Below are positions 5,925-14,546 of a stretch of DNA of 64,000 bases, in pieces. Positions within the stretch are counted from its first letter, which is position 1. The number at the start of each line of letters is the position of its first letter. The notes under the pieces were generated by a model, which made no database searches, was not told the DNA's origin, and was given only the letters and a program-made list of their open reading frames with translations. Origin of the DNA: Caulobacter sp. SL161 (lineage in GTDB: Bacteria; Pseudomonadota; Alphaproteobacteria; Caulobacterales; Caulobacteraceae); assembly GCF_026672375.1 (NCBI RefSeq), contig NZ_JAPPRA010000001.1, forward strand, positions 1,798,001 to 1,862,000, in the 5' to 3' direction. Position numbers and translations under genes: made by a program.

Positions 5925-8825
5925 ATGACTGCGAAGACCTGGACCTGGTTGGGCTCCGCCTCGGCGCTGGCGATAATGCTGGCGGGCGCCCCGGCCTTTG
6001 CGGCCCCGCCCGCGAAGCCGACCCTGGCGATCCCGGCGGGGGATCTCGCCACGGCTCTGCCGAGCTTCTCCCGGGCCACCGGCCTGCAGGTGCTGGCGGA
6101 TCCCGCCCTCCTGAAGGGCAAGCGCACCGAAGGCGTGCGTGGCCAGTTCGAAGCCGAACGCGGCCTGACCGAGCTTCTGCGCGGCACGGGTCTCAATTTC
6201 GTGCGCAATGGCGGGGCGGCGATTCTCCGCCCGATGGCGCAGCGAGTGTCGACCGCGCCCGCGCCGGTTGCCGCTCAGGCCGCGCCTGTCGCGCCGACCG
6301 CCGCGCAGGCCGAGGAACCGGCCATGCTTGAAGCCCTGGTTGTCACCGGCGGGTTCGCCAACTCCCTGGCCCGCGCTCTGGCGGAAAAGCGCAAGGCCGC
6401 CAACGTCGTCGACGCGATCTCGGCCGAGGATATCGGCAAGTTTCCCTCCAACAACATCGCGGAGGCCTTGCAGCGCGTCCCGGGCGTGGCGATTACCCGC
6501 GATCGGGGGGAAGGACTCTTCGTCCGCGTTCGGGGTCTTGGTCCCAACTTCCAGATCGTCACCCTGAACGGCCGCAGCGCCGCCGTGAACGAAAACATGC
6601 GCGACAGCGGTCAGAGCGGCCGTCAGTTCCGGTTTGACACCCTGCCGTCCGAACTGGTCGCCGGCGTCGAGGTCGGCAAGTCGCCGCTGGCGTCGCTGGA
6701 CGAGGGCGCGCTGGGTGGGGTTGTCGACGTCAAGACGTTCCGCCCGCTGGATCTGGGCCGCAGCACGCTGGCTCTGTCGGCCACCGCCAGCCGTCCGCAG
6801 TTGGCCGGAAAGACCGACCCGCGGCTGTCGGGTCTGGCCAGCTGGACGAACGCAGAGGGGACCTTCGGGGTGCTTGCGGCGCTCGTCTTCGACCAGCGCA
6901 CCTTGCGTCAGGATCGCATCACCGGCGTGGGCTGGAGCTATGCGGACCCGGCCTCGACCCTGGGCAAGACAATGATCGCCCAGGGTATCAGCCTCTACCC
7001 GACCGCCATTCGTCCGACCCTTGAGCGCGAGGACCGTGAGCGCAAGGGCGTGGTGCTGTCGGCCCAGTACCGTCCGAGCGATGAGACCGAGATTACGGTT
7101 GACGCCAGCTATACCAAGCTCGACGACCACTATGACGAGCTGACCTATTCGGTCGACCAGAACGTCGCCACCCTGGCGGCGGGCTCGGCGGTCATCAAGG
7201 ACGGCGTGCTGGTCGGCGGAACGGTCAACTCGACCACCCAGATCGGTCGCGAGGTCAGCGACCTGGCGCACGACAATCTCATGGTGGCCGGCAGGATCCG
7301 CCAAAAGCTCGAGGACTGGACCCTGACGGCGGATCTGGCCTATGCCCGCGCCTTCTCCGAGACGTCCAACCCCATCACCCGCACGCGCCTGCTGGGGCCG
7401 ATCGGCCAGACGACCTTTTCGATGACCAAGGTCGACGACGACGCCGTTCCGAGCGTGCGCCTCGCCACGGCCGATCTCGGCAACCCGTCACTGCTCCCGT
7501 TCCGCCGCATCGAGTGGCGCGAGAACAACGCCACCGACGATGAGACCGCGCTGCAGTTTGACGCCGAGCGTCCGCTATCGTGGGGTCCGCTGAGCCGCGT
7601 CCAGTTCGGCGTGAAGTATCGGGAACGCTCGCGCGACTACAATCGCGCAGATATCAACTACACCACCAACCTGGCCGGCAAGGTCTTCGGGGCGGAGTAT
7701 TTCGACGCCTTCCCGGTCAGCAGCTTCCTGGGCAAGGTCGACGGGACCTTGCCGACCAACTGGGCGATGCCAGATCCCGCTGCGTTCTGGGTGCTGGCCG
7801 ACAAGACCCAGAAAGGCACGGCGCGCGCCGATAAACGTAACTCCTACCACGTGTCGGAAGACATTGCGGCCGGCTACATCCTGGGCGACGTGGAGAGCAA
7901 GGTGTTCAACGCGGCGCTTCGCGGCCAGTTCGGCGTGCGGGTGGCCAGGACTGAACAGATTTCCGCCGGCAATGCCGACAACGGCTCCGCCGCGATCCCG
8001 GTCCGCTACAAGGAGACCTACACCGACGTCCTGCCGACCGCGAACTTTGCGCTGGAGTTGACGGACACTCTGCAGGCGCGCTTCGCCGCCGCCAAGGTGA
8101 TAACCCGTCCATCGCTGGCCGATTTGGCGCCGCGTCTGACGTTGAACTCCTCGGGCACCGTGTTGACGGCCGTGGGCGGCAATCCACTGCTCAAGCCGTT
8201 CGAGGCCTGGCAGTATGACGCCACCGTAGAGTGGTATTTCGCGCCCGGCAGCGCGCTGATCGCAGGCGCGTTCTACAAGGACATCACGACCTTCGTTTAC
8301 AGTCAGAAGACCAATATTGTCGTCGACGGTCAGACCTATCTGCTGACCTCTCCGACCAATGGCGGCAGTGCGAAGATCAAGGGGATCGAGCTGGCTTACC
8401 AGCACCTGTTCAAGCGCTTGCCGGCCCCTTTCGATGGCCTGGGTTTCCTGGCGAACTACACCTACACGGACACTGAAGCGACCTACTCGCCGACCTTGAA
8501 GGACGAGATGGTCAATGTGGCTAAGAACAGCTTCAACCTCACCGCCTTCTACGAGAAGGACCGCTTCGCCGCGCGCGCCAGCTATAGCTGGGTGGACGAT
8601 GTCCTGCAGGACGTTGGCGGCGCGGGCCTTTCGGCTCTAAACGACAGTGCGTTCGGATCGCTGGACGCCAGCGTCAGCTACAAGATCACGCCCAGCATCA
8701 CGGCGGCGGTCGAGGCGCAGAACCTGACGAACGCCTCGCAATGGCAGTTCGTGAAGGGCGGCTGGTTCGGCGGCTATACTCACTATGGCCGTACGTTGAG
8801 CTTCGGGCTGCGGGCGAAGTTCTAG
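5925..8825 (+). CDS. TonB-dependent receptor with N-terminal STN signalling domain
   Basis: 966 aa from the ATG at 5925 (GGGGA upstream); an earlier TTG adds ten residues before the signal peptide and is unlikely. Order: signal peptide ending GAPAFAAPP; STN domain (about 30-105, IPAGDLATALPSFSRATGLQ to ILRPM); TonB-box/plug from about 135 (EALVVTGGFANSLARALAEK, DIGKFPSNNIAEALQRVPGV, VRGLGPNFQIVTLNGR); then a 22-strand barrel ending YGRTLSFGLRAKF with terminal Phe. The plug is of the Xanthomonas/Caulobacter receptor subfamily. With the sigma/FecR pair upstream it forms a complete cell-surface signalling system. The ligand is unknown; the downstream phosphoesterase may hint at a phosphorylated substrate. 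Confidence 0.95.
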   Translation: MTAKTWTWLGSASALAIMLAGAPAFAAPPAKPTLAIPAGDLATALPSFSRATGLQVLADPALLKGKRTEGVRGQFEAERGLTELLRGTGLNFVRNGGAAILRPMAQRVSTAPAPVAAQAAPVAPTAAQAEEPAMLEALVVTGGFANSLARALAEKRKAANVVDAISAEDIGKFPSNNIAEALQRVPGVAITRDRGEGLFVRVRGLGPNFQIVTLNGRSAAVNENMRDSGQSGRQFRFDTLPSELVAGVEVGKSPLASLDEGALGGVVDVKTFRPLDLGRSTLALSATASRPQLAGKTDPRLSGLASWTNAEGTFGVLAALVFDQRTLRQDRITGVGWSYADPASTLGKTMIAQGISLYPTAIRPTLEREDRERKGVVLSAQYRPSDETEITVDASYTKLDDHYDELTYSVDQNVATLAAGSAVIKDGVLVGGTVNSTTQIGREVSDLAHDNLMVAGRIRQKLEDWTLTADLAYARAFSETSNPITRTRLLGPIGQTTFSMTKVDDDAVPSVRLATADLGNPSLLPFRRIEWRENNATDDETALQFDAERPLSWGPLSRVQFGVKYRERSRDYNRADINYTTNLAGKVFGAEYFDAFPVSSFLGKVDGTLPTNWAMPDPAAFWVLADKTQKGTARADKRNSYHVSEDIAAGYILGDVESKVFNAALRGQFGVRVARTEQISAGNADNGSAAIPVRYKETYTDVLPTANFALELTDTLQARFAAAKVITRPSLADLAPRLTLNSSGTVLTAVGGNPLLKPFEAWQYDATVEWYFAPGSALIAGAFYKDITTFVYSQKTNIVVDGQTYLLTSPTNGGSAKIKGIELAYQHLFKRLPAPFDGLGFLANYTYTDTEATYSPTLKDEMVNVAKNSFNLTAFYEKDRFAARASYSWVDDVLQDVGGAGLSALNDSAFGSLDASVSYKITPSITAAVEAQNLTNASQWQFVKGGWFGGYTHYGRTLSFGLRAKF

Positions 8826-8846
8826 CGCCTGGTCCTGGACACCAAG

Positions 8847-8886
8847 GGCCGGTTCGCGCGGACAGGCGCGAGCCGGCCGCTTTCCT
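8847..8886 (+). terminator. Rho-independent terminator after the STN receptor
   Basis: GGCCGGTTCGCGC (8847-8859) pairs with GCGCGAGCCGGCC (8866-8878), 13 pairs with one U:G, loop of six, followed by GCTTTCCTT. Confidence 0.8.
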
Positions 8887-8930
8887 TCGCGCGGATGGGA
8901 AACGTCACACGCTTGGGGTAGGGAAGGCGC

Positions 8931-10460
8931 ATGCTCAAGCTCTCGACTCATCGCCGCCCCAGCCTGTCGCCCGTCGCCCTGGCGGTTGCGCTTTGTCTTG
9001 CGCCGGCGGTGTCGCCGCCTGCTTTCGCCCATCCTGGTCACGCTGTTCAGCCCGTCGGCCCCTCGCGTCCCGCCGGGCGCGCCGTCAAGGCCTCGGAGCG
9101 CAAGTGGCAGGCGGGTGACCATCACGTCCATAGCTGGTTCAGCGTGTCGTTGAAGCCGGGGGCGGACCCGTCGCAGCCGCCGTCCCTGATCAAGGCCGGT
9201 GACGCGGTCAATCCGATCACCACCAACGCCCGGATGGCGGCCAAGCACGGCCTGAGCTGGATGGTCGCCACCGACCACGGCGGTCCCAACCATTCCAAGC
9301 TGAACCGTGACGAGGCCTATCCGGAACTGCTGCGCTCGCGCGTCGAGACGCCCGCCGTGCTGCAGTTCTGGGGCATGGAGCTGGATACGCCGGCGGCCGA
9401 GCATTCCAGCCTCATTCTGCCGCGTTCGTCCGAGGAGCGCGACGCGCTGTTCGGCATCGAGAGCCGCTACAATCGGCGCGAGCCCTGGCCCGCCGATCCG
9501 GCGCGCGATCAGGAGGCTTTCATGCTGGAGGCCTTGCGTCACATGAAGGCGCTGAAAAAGCCGCCTGTGGTTATCGCCAACCACCCTTCGCGATCCGCGA
9601 CCGCCGTGGGGCGCTATGGGCTGGTTTCGCCCTCCGAGCTGCGCAACTGGAATGACACCGCGCCCGAGGTCGCGATCGGCATGGAGGGTGCGCCCGGCCA
9701 CCAGGCTTCAAGCCTGAAGCCTGACGGCGCCCTGAAGCCGCAGGGCGATCGCGGCGGCTATTCGCGCGCGCCGACCATGGGCGGCTTTGACCAGATGACC
9801 GCCAAGCTGGGCGGGTTCTGGGACTCCATGCTGGGCGAGGGGCGCCGGTGGTGGATCACCGCAACCTCGGACTCGCACCGACACTATACCGACGGCGGCG
9901 AGGATTTCTGGCCGGGCGAGTACTCCAAAACCTATGTGAAGGCCGCCCACACCTATGACGATGTGCTGGACGGTCTGCGCAACGGCCGCGTTTTCGTGAC
10001 GCTGGGCGATCTGGTTTCCGAGGTCGAAGTCACCGCCAGTGTGGCGGGGGCCAAGGCCGATATCGGCGGTCGCCTCGAAGTCGCGCCGGGCTCAGACGTC
10101 ACGGTGGTCATTCGCGTCCGCGATCCCGCCGGCAAGAACTTCGGTGGTTTCTCTCCTAGCGTGGCGCGCGTGGACCTGATCCAGGGCGAGATCCTCGGGC
10201 CGGCGACGGACCGATCCACCGACGCCAACCCGACCACCCGCGTGATCCGTGCCTTCACCCCGACCTCCTGGGCCCGCGAGGGGGAGGTGCTGTCGATGAC
10301 GCACGTCCTGAAGGACGTCCGCCGTCCCCTCTATATTCGGGTTCGGGGCACGAACGGCGCCGAAGCCGAGCCGCTGCCGGACCCCTTGGGCGAAGATCCC
10401 TGGTCGGACCTGTGGTTCTACGCCAACCCGATCTTCATCACCGTCGCATCGGCGCGCTGA
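8931..10460 (+). CDS. Secreted PHP-domain phosphoesterase
   Basis: 509 aa with a long signal peptide (hydrophobic core LALAVALCLAPAV-like, cut near AFAHPG). Metal-binding PHP motifs are visible: GDHHVHSWFS (about residue 63), WMVATDHGGPNHSKL, the acidic WGMELDTP, IANHPSRSA and ATSDSHRHY near residue 310. The C-terminal ~150 residues form a beta-rich domain. PHP proteins of this type are metal-dependent phosphatases or phosphodiesterases acting in the periplasm or outside; the substrate is unknown. GGGAAGG precedes the ATG. It follows the FecIR/TonB-receptor genes in the same direction, but behind a terminator, so it may be regulated separately. Confidence 0.85.
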   Translation: MLKLSTHRRPSLSPVALAVALCLAPAVSPPAFAHPGHAVQPVGPSRPAGRAVKASERKWQAGDHHVHSWFSVSLKPGADPSQPPSLIKAGDAVNPITTNARMAAKHGLSWMVATDHGGPNHSKLNRDEAYPELLRSRVETPAVLQFWGMELDTPAAEHSSLILPRSSEERDALFGIESRYNRREPWPADPARDQEAFMLEALRHMKALKKPPVVIANHPSRSATAVGRYGLVSPSELRNWNDTAPEVAIGMEGAPGHQASSLKPDGALKPQGDRGGYSRAPTMGGFDQMTAKLGGFWDSMLGEGRRWWITATSDSHRHYTDGGEDFWPGEYSKTYVKAAHTYDDVLDGLRNGRVFVTLGDLVSEVEVTASVAGAKADIGGRLEVAPGSDVTVVIRVRDPAGKNFGGFSPSVARVDLIQGEILGPATDRSTDANPTTRVIRAFTPTSWAREGEVLSMTHVLKDVRRPLYIRVRGTNGAEAEPLPDPLGEDPWSDLWFYANPIFITVASAR

Positions 10461-10481
10461 ACGTCGCGGCGGGGGCGCGCT

Positions 10482-11717
10482 TCACGGGAGGACGTAGTCC
10501 GCGTCTTGCCTGGCTTCGAGGCGGGCTCGGCTCGGGTCGAAAACCAGGTTCAACACCGCCAGCACCGCCAGCAGCGCGGCCAGGCCTGTGGCGAGGGCGA
10601 AGCCGTAGACGGCGTCGCCGAACCGGTCGCTGATCAGACCCATCATCCAGGGCGCGATCACCGCGCTGACGCAGGTGAAGAACAGGATCACGCCCGAGAC
10701 CGAGCCGTGCTCGGCCTTGGGGAAGCAGCTGATGCCCTTGGAGTTGATGGTCGGATAGAGCACCGACATGAACAGGCCCGAGATCGGCAGGCTGAAGACG
10801 GCCACGGCGCGTCCGCCGGCCAGGGCGGCGCCGAAGCAGATCAGGATCGCCACGCTGCAGATCGCCACGACCTGCGTCCACGACAGCCGGTTCAGGAGCC
10901 AGGCGCCCAGGAAGCGGCCGGCCGCGCGCAGGATGAAGAAAACCGACAGAGCGTAGGCCGCCAGGAGCACGGCGGGACCCTTGTAGTCGGCCAGCAGGGT
11001 CGGCATCCACACATAGATCGCCGTCTCGACCCCGACATAGAGCATGATCGCGAAACTGAAGGCCAGGGCGTAGGGGTTGCCGAACATGGCCAGAGTCACC
11101 CGGGGATCCAGCTTCTGCTGGGCGATGGGCGGGGTTTGCGGATAGCGCACGTTCAGCGCGGCGATGATCAGCAGCACGCACAGCGCGCCGGCGATCACAT
11201 AGAGCCACTTCCACGACGCGCCTTGCGTCAGGAGAGCGGTCACGATGGCCGGTCCGATGATGGCGCCGAGGCCAAAGAAGCCTTCGACCATGTTCATGGT
11301 GGCGGTGTGCGCGCGGGTTGAGGAGGAGATGTCACCGATCAGGGCCAGGGCCCCGGTCTTGAAGACGCCGATCGCCAGGCCCGACAGGAAGAGCAGGGCG
11401 ACGAAGAAGCCGAAGTCCTTGCCGACCGCGAACAGGAAGGCCGTCACGGCGAAGGCGACAAGGCCCAGCACGATGGTGGCCTTGCGACCCAGCCGGTCCG
11501 CCAGAAAGCCCAGGCAGACCCCGCCCAGTGCGATCCCGGCCATGCTGGCGTAGTGGAACGATCCCGCAGCAGCCATGCCCAGATCGAAGGTCTTGATGAC
11601 GTGGGGAATGATCACACCGACCGAGTCGGTGGTCATCGCGAACATCATGAACATCAGATAGGTCAGGATACGGATCAGGCGCGGATCGCGCGACGCATCA
11701 GAAGCGGTCTGGGTCAT
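10482..11717 (-). CDS. suxC: MFS sugar transporter (SuxC-like, probable sucrose permease)
   Basis: 411 aa with 12 predicted membrane segments. The loop 2-3 MFS signature is [20 protein letters not shown]. It is the last gene of the minus-strand unit receptor - amylosucrase - ROK kinase - MFS and overlaps the kinase gene by ATGA. In Xanthomonas the sux cluster has the same content (SuxA receptor, SuxB amylosucrase, SuxC permease, SuxR LacI repressor), so transport of sucrose across the inner membrane is the likely job. The symbol is given by analogy. It converges with the PHP gene, with 21 bases between stops. Confidence 0.85.
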   Translation of the reverse strand: MTQTASDASRDPRLIRILTYLMFMMFAMTTDSVGVIIPHVIKTFDLGMAAAGSFHYASMAGIALGGVCLGFLADRLGRKATIVLGLVAFAVTAFLFAVGKDFGFFVALLFLSGLAIGVFKTGALALIGDISSSTRAHTATMNMVEGFFGLGAIIGPAIVTALLTQGASWKWLYVIAGALCVLLIIAALNVRYPQTPPIAQQKLDPRVTLAMFGNPYALAFSFAIMLYVGVETAIYVWMPTLLADYKGPAVLLAAYALSVFFILRAAGRFLGAWLLNRLSWTQVVAICSVAILICFGAALAGGRAVAVFSLPISGLFMSVLYPTINSKGISCFPKAEHGSVSGVILFFTCVSAVIAPWMMGLISDRFGDAVYGFALATGLAALLAVLAVLNLVFDPSRARLEARQDADYVLP

Positions 11718-12622
11718 GGCGTCAGGTCCTGGCGTCGGGTGGCGTCGTGTCGAAGGCCCAGCGCGACCGCGCCGAGCAGGCCGGAGTTCGCGCCGAGGCC
11801 CGGCGCCGCGACGAAGGCGTCGATCTCGGACCTCTGCTCGAGCGGCGCGAGGTAGCCGGCCAGGTGTGTCTGCAGCCGCGTCCGCGTCTGCTCCAAAAGC
11901 TGCGGATTGCCCCCGACGCCGCCGCCGATGATCACGCGCCGGGGCGAGGCGATCAAGGCGAGGTTGGCGACAAGCTGGGCCAGATAGTCGGCGACCAGCA
12001 CCCAGACGGGGTCGTCCTTGGACAGCGACTCGCCAGGCGCGCCGGTCCGCGCGGCCAGGGCCGGTCCGCTGATCAGGCCTTCAAGGCAATCGCCATGGAA
12101 CGGGCAGGACCCGGCGAAGGGGTCTTGGGCCGCATCGCGCCGGACCAGGATATGACCGGCCTCGGGATGCAGCAGACCGTGCGTCGGCGCACCGTTGACG
12201 ACGAGCCCCACGCCGACGCCGGTGCCGACCGTGACATAGGCATAGTCGCCAAGCCCCTGGGCCGCGCCCCAGAGCCCTTCGGCCAGGGCCGCGCCGTTCA
12301 CGTCAGTATCGAGGGCGAGCGGCCGATCGAACCGCCGGACGAGCCGGGCGGCCACATCGGCGTGCGACCAGCCGGGCTTGGGGGTCTTGAGGATATGGCC
12401 CCAGTCCGGCGCGGCAGGGTCCAGCCGGATGGGGCCGAAGCTGGCCACGCCGATCGCATCGAAGCGGCCTTGCTCGGCGGCGAGCGCGTCTTCGATCCGG
12501 GCCAGGGTCTCCGTCGGCGTCGTGGTGGGGATGCGGAGGGGGGGCGACAGGTCGTCCGGCCCCGATCCGAAGGCCACCATCACCTTGGTGCCGCCCAGCT
12601 CGATCGCGGCGATCCGGCTCAT
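11714..12622 (-). CDS. ROK family sugar kinase, probable fructokinase
   Basis: 302 aa from ATG at 12622, which overlaps the amylosucrase stop (ATGA). Starts [20 protein letters not shown], the ATP-binding phosphate-1 motif. [19 protein letters not shown] holds the sugar-binding residues; [16 protein letters not shown] is the phosphate-2 motif; the zinc-binding part is [10 protein letters not shown] (with GH and Cys residues) as in bacterial fructokinases. Expected reaction: ATP-dependent phosphorylation of the fructose released by amylosucrase. A glucose or mannose kinase role cannot be excluded from sequence alone. Confidence 0.88.
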   Translation of the reverse strand: MSRIAAIELGGTKVMVAFGSGPDDLSPPLRIPTTTPTETLARIEDALAAEQGRFDAIGVASFGPIRLDPAAPDWGHILKTPKPGWSHADVAARLVRRFDRPLALDTDVNGAALAEGLWGAAQGLGDYAYVTVGTGVGVGLVVNGAPTHGLLHPEAGHILVRRDAAQDPFAGSCPFHGDCLEGLISGPALAARTGAPGESLSKDDPVWVLVADYLAQLVANLALIASPRRVIIGGGVGGNPQLLEQTRTRLQTHLAGYLAPLEQRSEIDAFVAAPGLGANSGLLGAVALGLRHDATRRQDLTP

Positions 12623-14448
12623 CGGGCGACCAGCCACGTGATGCCATAGGGCGGCAGGCTGACGGCTCCGGCGGGGGAGGGGGCGCCATCAAGCACATCC
12701 TCGGCGCCTTGGGCGAACGCCGGGGGCAGTTCGACGTCTTGCGGCGCATCCGAGAAATTGGCGACGCACAGGAACGGCTGCGCGCCTTCATCGCGCAGGA
12801 AGGCCAGAACAGCCGGCGAGGACACTTCAACCGGCCGCGCAGGACCGGCGACGCCCAGGGTCGCCAGGCGCCGCGCGCGCTGGCCCAGCCTGGCGAAGGC
12901 GGCGAACAGGTCGGCCTGCAGCGCGCCGACCTCGCCTTGACGCTCGGCCAGCGACCAGTCCATCTGCGGACGGTGCAGCCAGCGCCCGTCGCCCGCGCGC
13001 AGCGGGTCGTCCTGATAGGCCTCGTCGCTATCGAGACCGATCTCGTCGCCCATATAGATCAGCGGCCAGCCGTCCAGGGCGTGGATGATCCCGTACAGCA
13101 AGCGAAGTCGCCGCGCGCCCAGGCTGTCGCTATCGGCGTCGGAAGTCAGGCCTGCCAGTGCGGCCGCCATGCCGTTGGTCGACGGAACGCCCCCTTCGGC
13201 GGTCTGGAAGGCCCGCCCGCGCGAGAAGCTCTCGCCATGCCCATAGGCGTTTGACCAACGTCGCAGGTCACTGGCCGGGGCATAGGCCGCCAGGGCGTTC
13301 CAGATCAGATCGTCATGGCAGCGCACATAGTTGAGCCACGCGCCTTGGGGCGGCTTGCGCGATGCGACCGCCAGGCAGCGCCGGGCGATGGCCGCATCGC
13401 CGTCGGCCAGCGCCGCCCACAGGGCCGTCATGACCACGTTGTTGTAGGCGAGGTTGCAGCCGGGGGTCTCGCCGCCGAAGAAGGGCAGGACGTCCTCGAC
13501 GCTCTCGATCGCCTCGGCCAGCAGCACGACGCCCGGCGCGACAATCGACAGCGCCGCGCGCCAGGCTTCGACGATGTCGTAGGTCTGCGGAAGGTTGCGA
13601 CAGGTGGTGCCGGCCTGTTTCCAGAGGAACGGGGCGCTGTCGAGCCGGAAGCCTTGGGCGCCCTTCGCCGCCAGGAAGATCAGCACGTCCAGCATCTCGG
13701 CGAAGACGGCGGGGTTGGCGTAGTTCAGGTCCCACTGGAACGGATAGAAGGTGGTCCAGACATAGCCGCCCATGTCCGCGTCGTAGGTGAAGCTGCCCGG
13801 CGCGGTGTCGGGAAAGACGTCGATCAGCTCGCGATCGCGCGCTGCGGCGCTCTGCGCATCTGGCAGCACGATGTAGTAGTCGCGATAGGCGGGATCGCCC
13901 GCGCGGGCCTTGGTGGCCCAGGCATGCTCGCGGGCGGTGTGATTGCAGACAACGTCGAGGATCAGGCCCATGTCGCGCTGGCGCAGGTCGCTGGCCAGGG
14001 CTTCCAGGTCGTCGATCGTGCCCAGGCGCGGATCAACCTTGCGATAGTCGGCGACCGCAAAGCCGCCGTCGCTGTCGCCGGGGCGCGGTTCCAGCAGCGG
14101 CAAAGGGTGAAGCCAGCGCACGCCCAACTCGGTCAGATAGTCCAGCTTGCCGCGAACGCCGTTCAGGTCGCCGGCGAAGCGATCGACATAGAAGGTGTAG
14201 GCGGTCTGACCCGGCGCGTGCAGCCACGCGGGATCGGCCGCCCGCGCCGCATCGAGCGCGCGCAGCGGCTCTGGCCGCGCATGGGCGGCCTTGAGAAGAC
14301 GGGTCTTCAGGCGTTCGAGGACGGCGGGTCCGCGCCCGTCCGCGCTATAGACCTTGGCGAACCGCGATTCCACGACCGGCCACAGCGCGGCGAACCGGGC
14401 CTGGACGGTATCGTCGTGCGACGTCGGGATCGAAGCGGTGGAAATCAT
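12619..14448 (-). CDS. suxB: Amylosucrase / sucrose hydrolase (GH13)
   Basis: 609 aa. Domain order fits GH13_4: helical N domain, then a TIM barrel with [24 protein letters not shown] (nucleophile Asp270) and LLAEAIES (acid/base Glu312). Both residues sit 16 positions before the known Neisseria polysaccharea amylosucrase pair Asp286/Glu328, so alignment is colinear. [20 protein letters not shown] is typical of the amylosucrase group. It converts sucrose to fructose plus alpha-1,4-glucan, or just hydrolyses it as the Xanthomonas SuxB enzymes do; the sequence alone does not decide this. No signal peptide, so it acts in the cytoplasm after sucrose import. Overlaps the kinase gene. Confidence 0.93.
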   Translation of the reverse strand: MISTASIPTSHDDTVQARFAALWPVVESRFAKVYSADGRGPAVLERLKTRLLKAAHARPEPLRALDAARAADPAWLHAPGQTAYTFYVDRFAGDLNGVRGKLDYLTELGVRWLHPLPLLEPRPGDSDGGFAVADYRKVDPRLGTIDDLEALASDLRQRDMGLILDVVCNHTAREHAWATKARAGDPAYRDYYIVLPDAQSAAARDRELIDVFPDTAPGSFTYDADMGGYVWTTFYPFQWDLNYANPAVFAEMLDVLIFLAAKGAQGFRLDSAPFLWKQAGTTCRNLPQTYDIVEAWRAALSIVAPGVVLLAEAIESVEDVLPFFGGETPGCNLAYNNVVMTALWAALADGDAAIARRCLAVASRKPPQGAWLNYVRCHDDLIWNALAAYAPASDLRRWSNAYGHGESFSRGRAFQTAEGGVPSTNGMAAALAGLTSDADSDSLGARRLRLLYGIIHALDGWPLIYMGDEIGLDSDEAYQDDPLRAGDGRWLHRPQMDWSLAERQGEVGALQADLFAAFARLGQRARRLATLGVAGPARPVEVSSPAVLAFLRDEGAQPFLCVANFSDAPQDVELPPAFAQGAEDVLDGAPSPAGAVSLPPYGITWLVAR

Positions 14449-14469
14449 GCCGGAACGCTCGCGAAGGAG

Positions 14470-14539
14470 TGGCCTCGCCAGCGCGTGGGGAGCGCTCTGG
14501 CGAGGCCAAGGCGCCGACGGGGCAGGAAACCCGTCGGCG
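14470..14539 (-). promoter_or_regulatory. Two tandem hairpins between receptor and amylosucrase genes
   Basis: First hairpin next to the receptor stop: CGCCGACGGG (14512-14521) pairs with CCCGTCGGCG (14530-14539). Second: TGGCCTCGCCAG (14470-14481) pairs perfectly with CTGGCGAGGCCA (14497-14508). Neither ends in a U-run on the minus strand. They could stabilise the receptor message or lower read-through into the enzymes, letting receptor levels exceed enzyme levels. Confidence 0.6.
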
Positions 14540-14546
14540 ATGGGGG

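Noticed and set aside
4764..7304. 846-codon minus-strand frame across FecR and the receptor
   Set aside because: No recognisable domain, His/Gln/Arg-rich antisense of a well-defined receptor gene.
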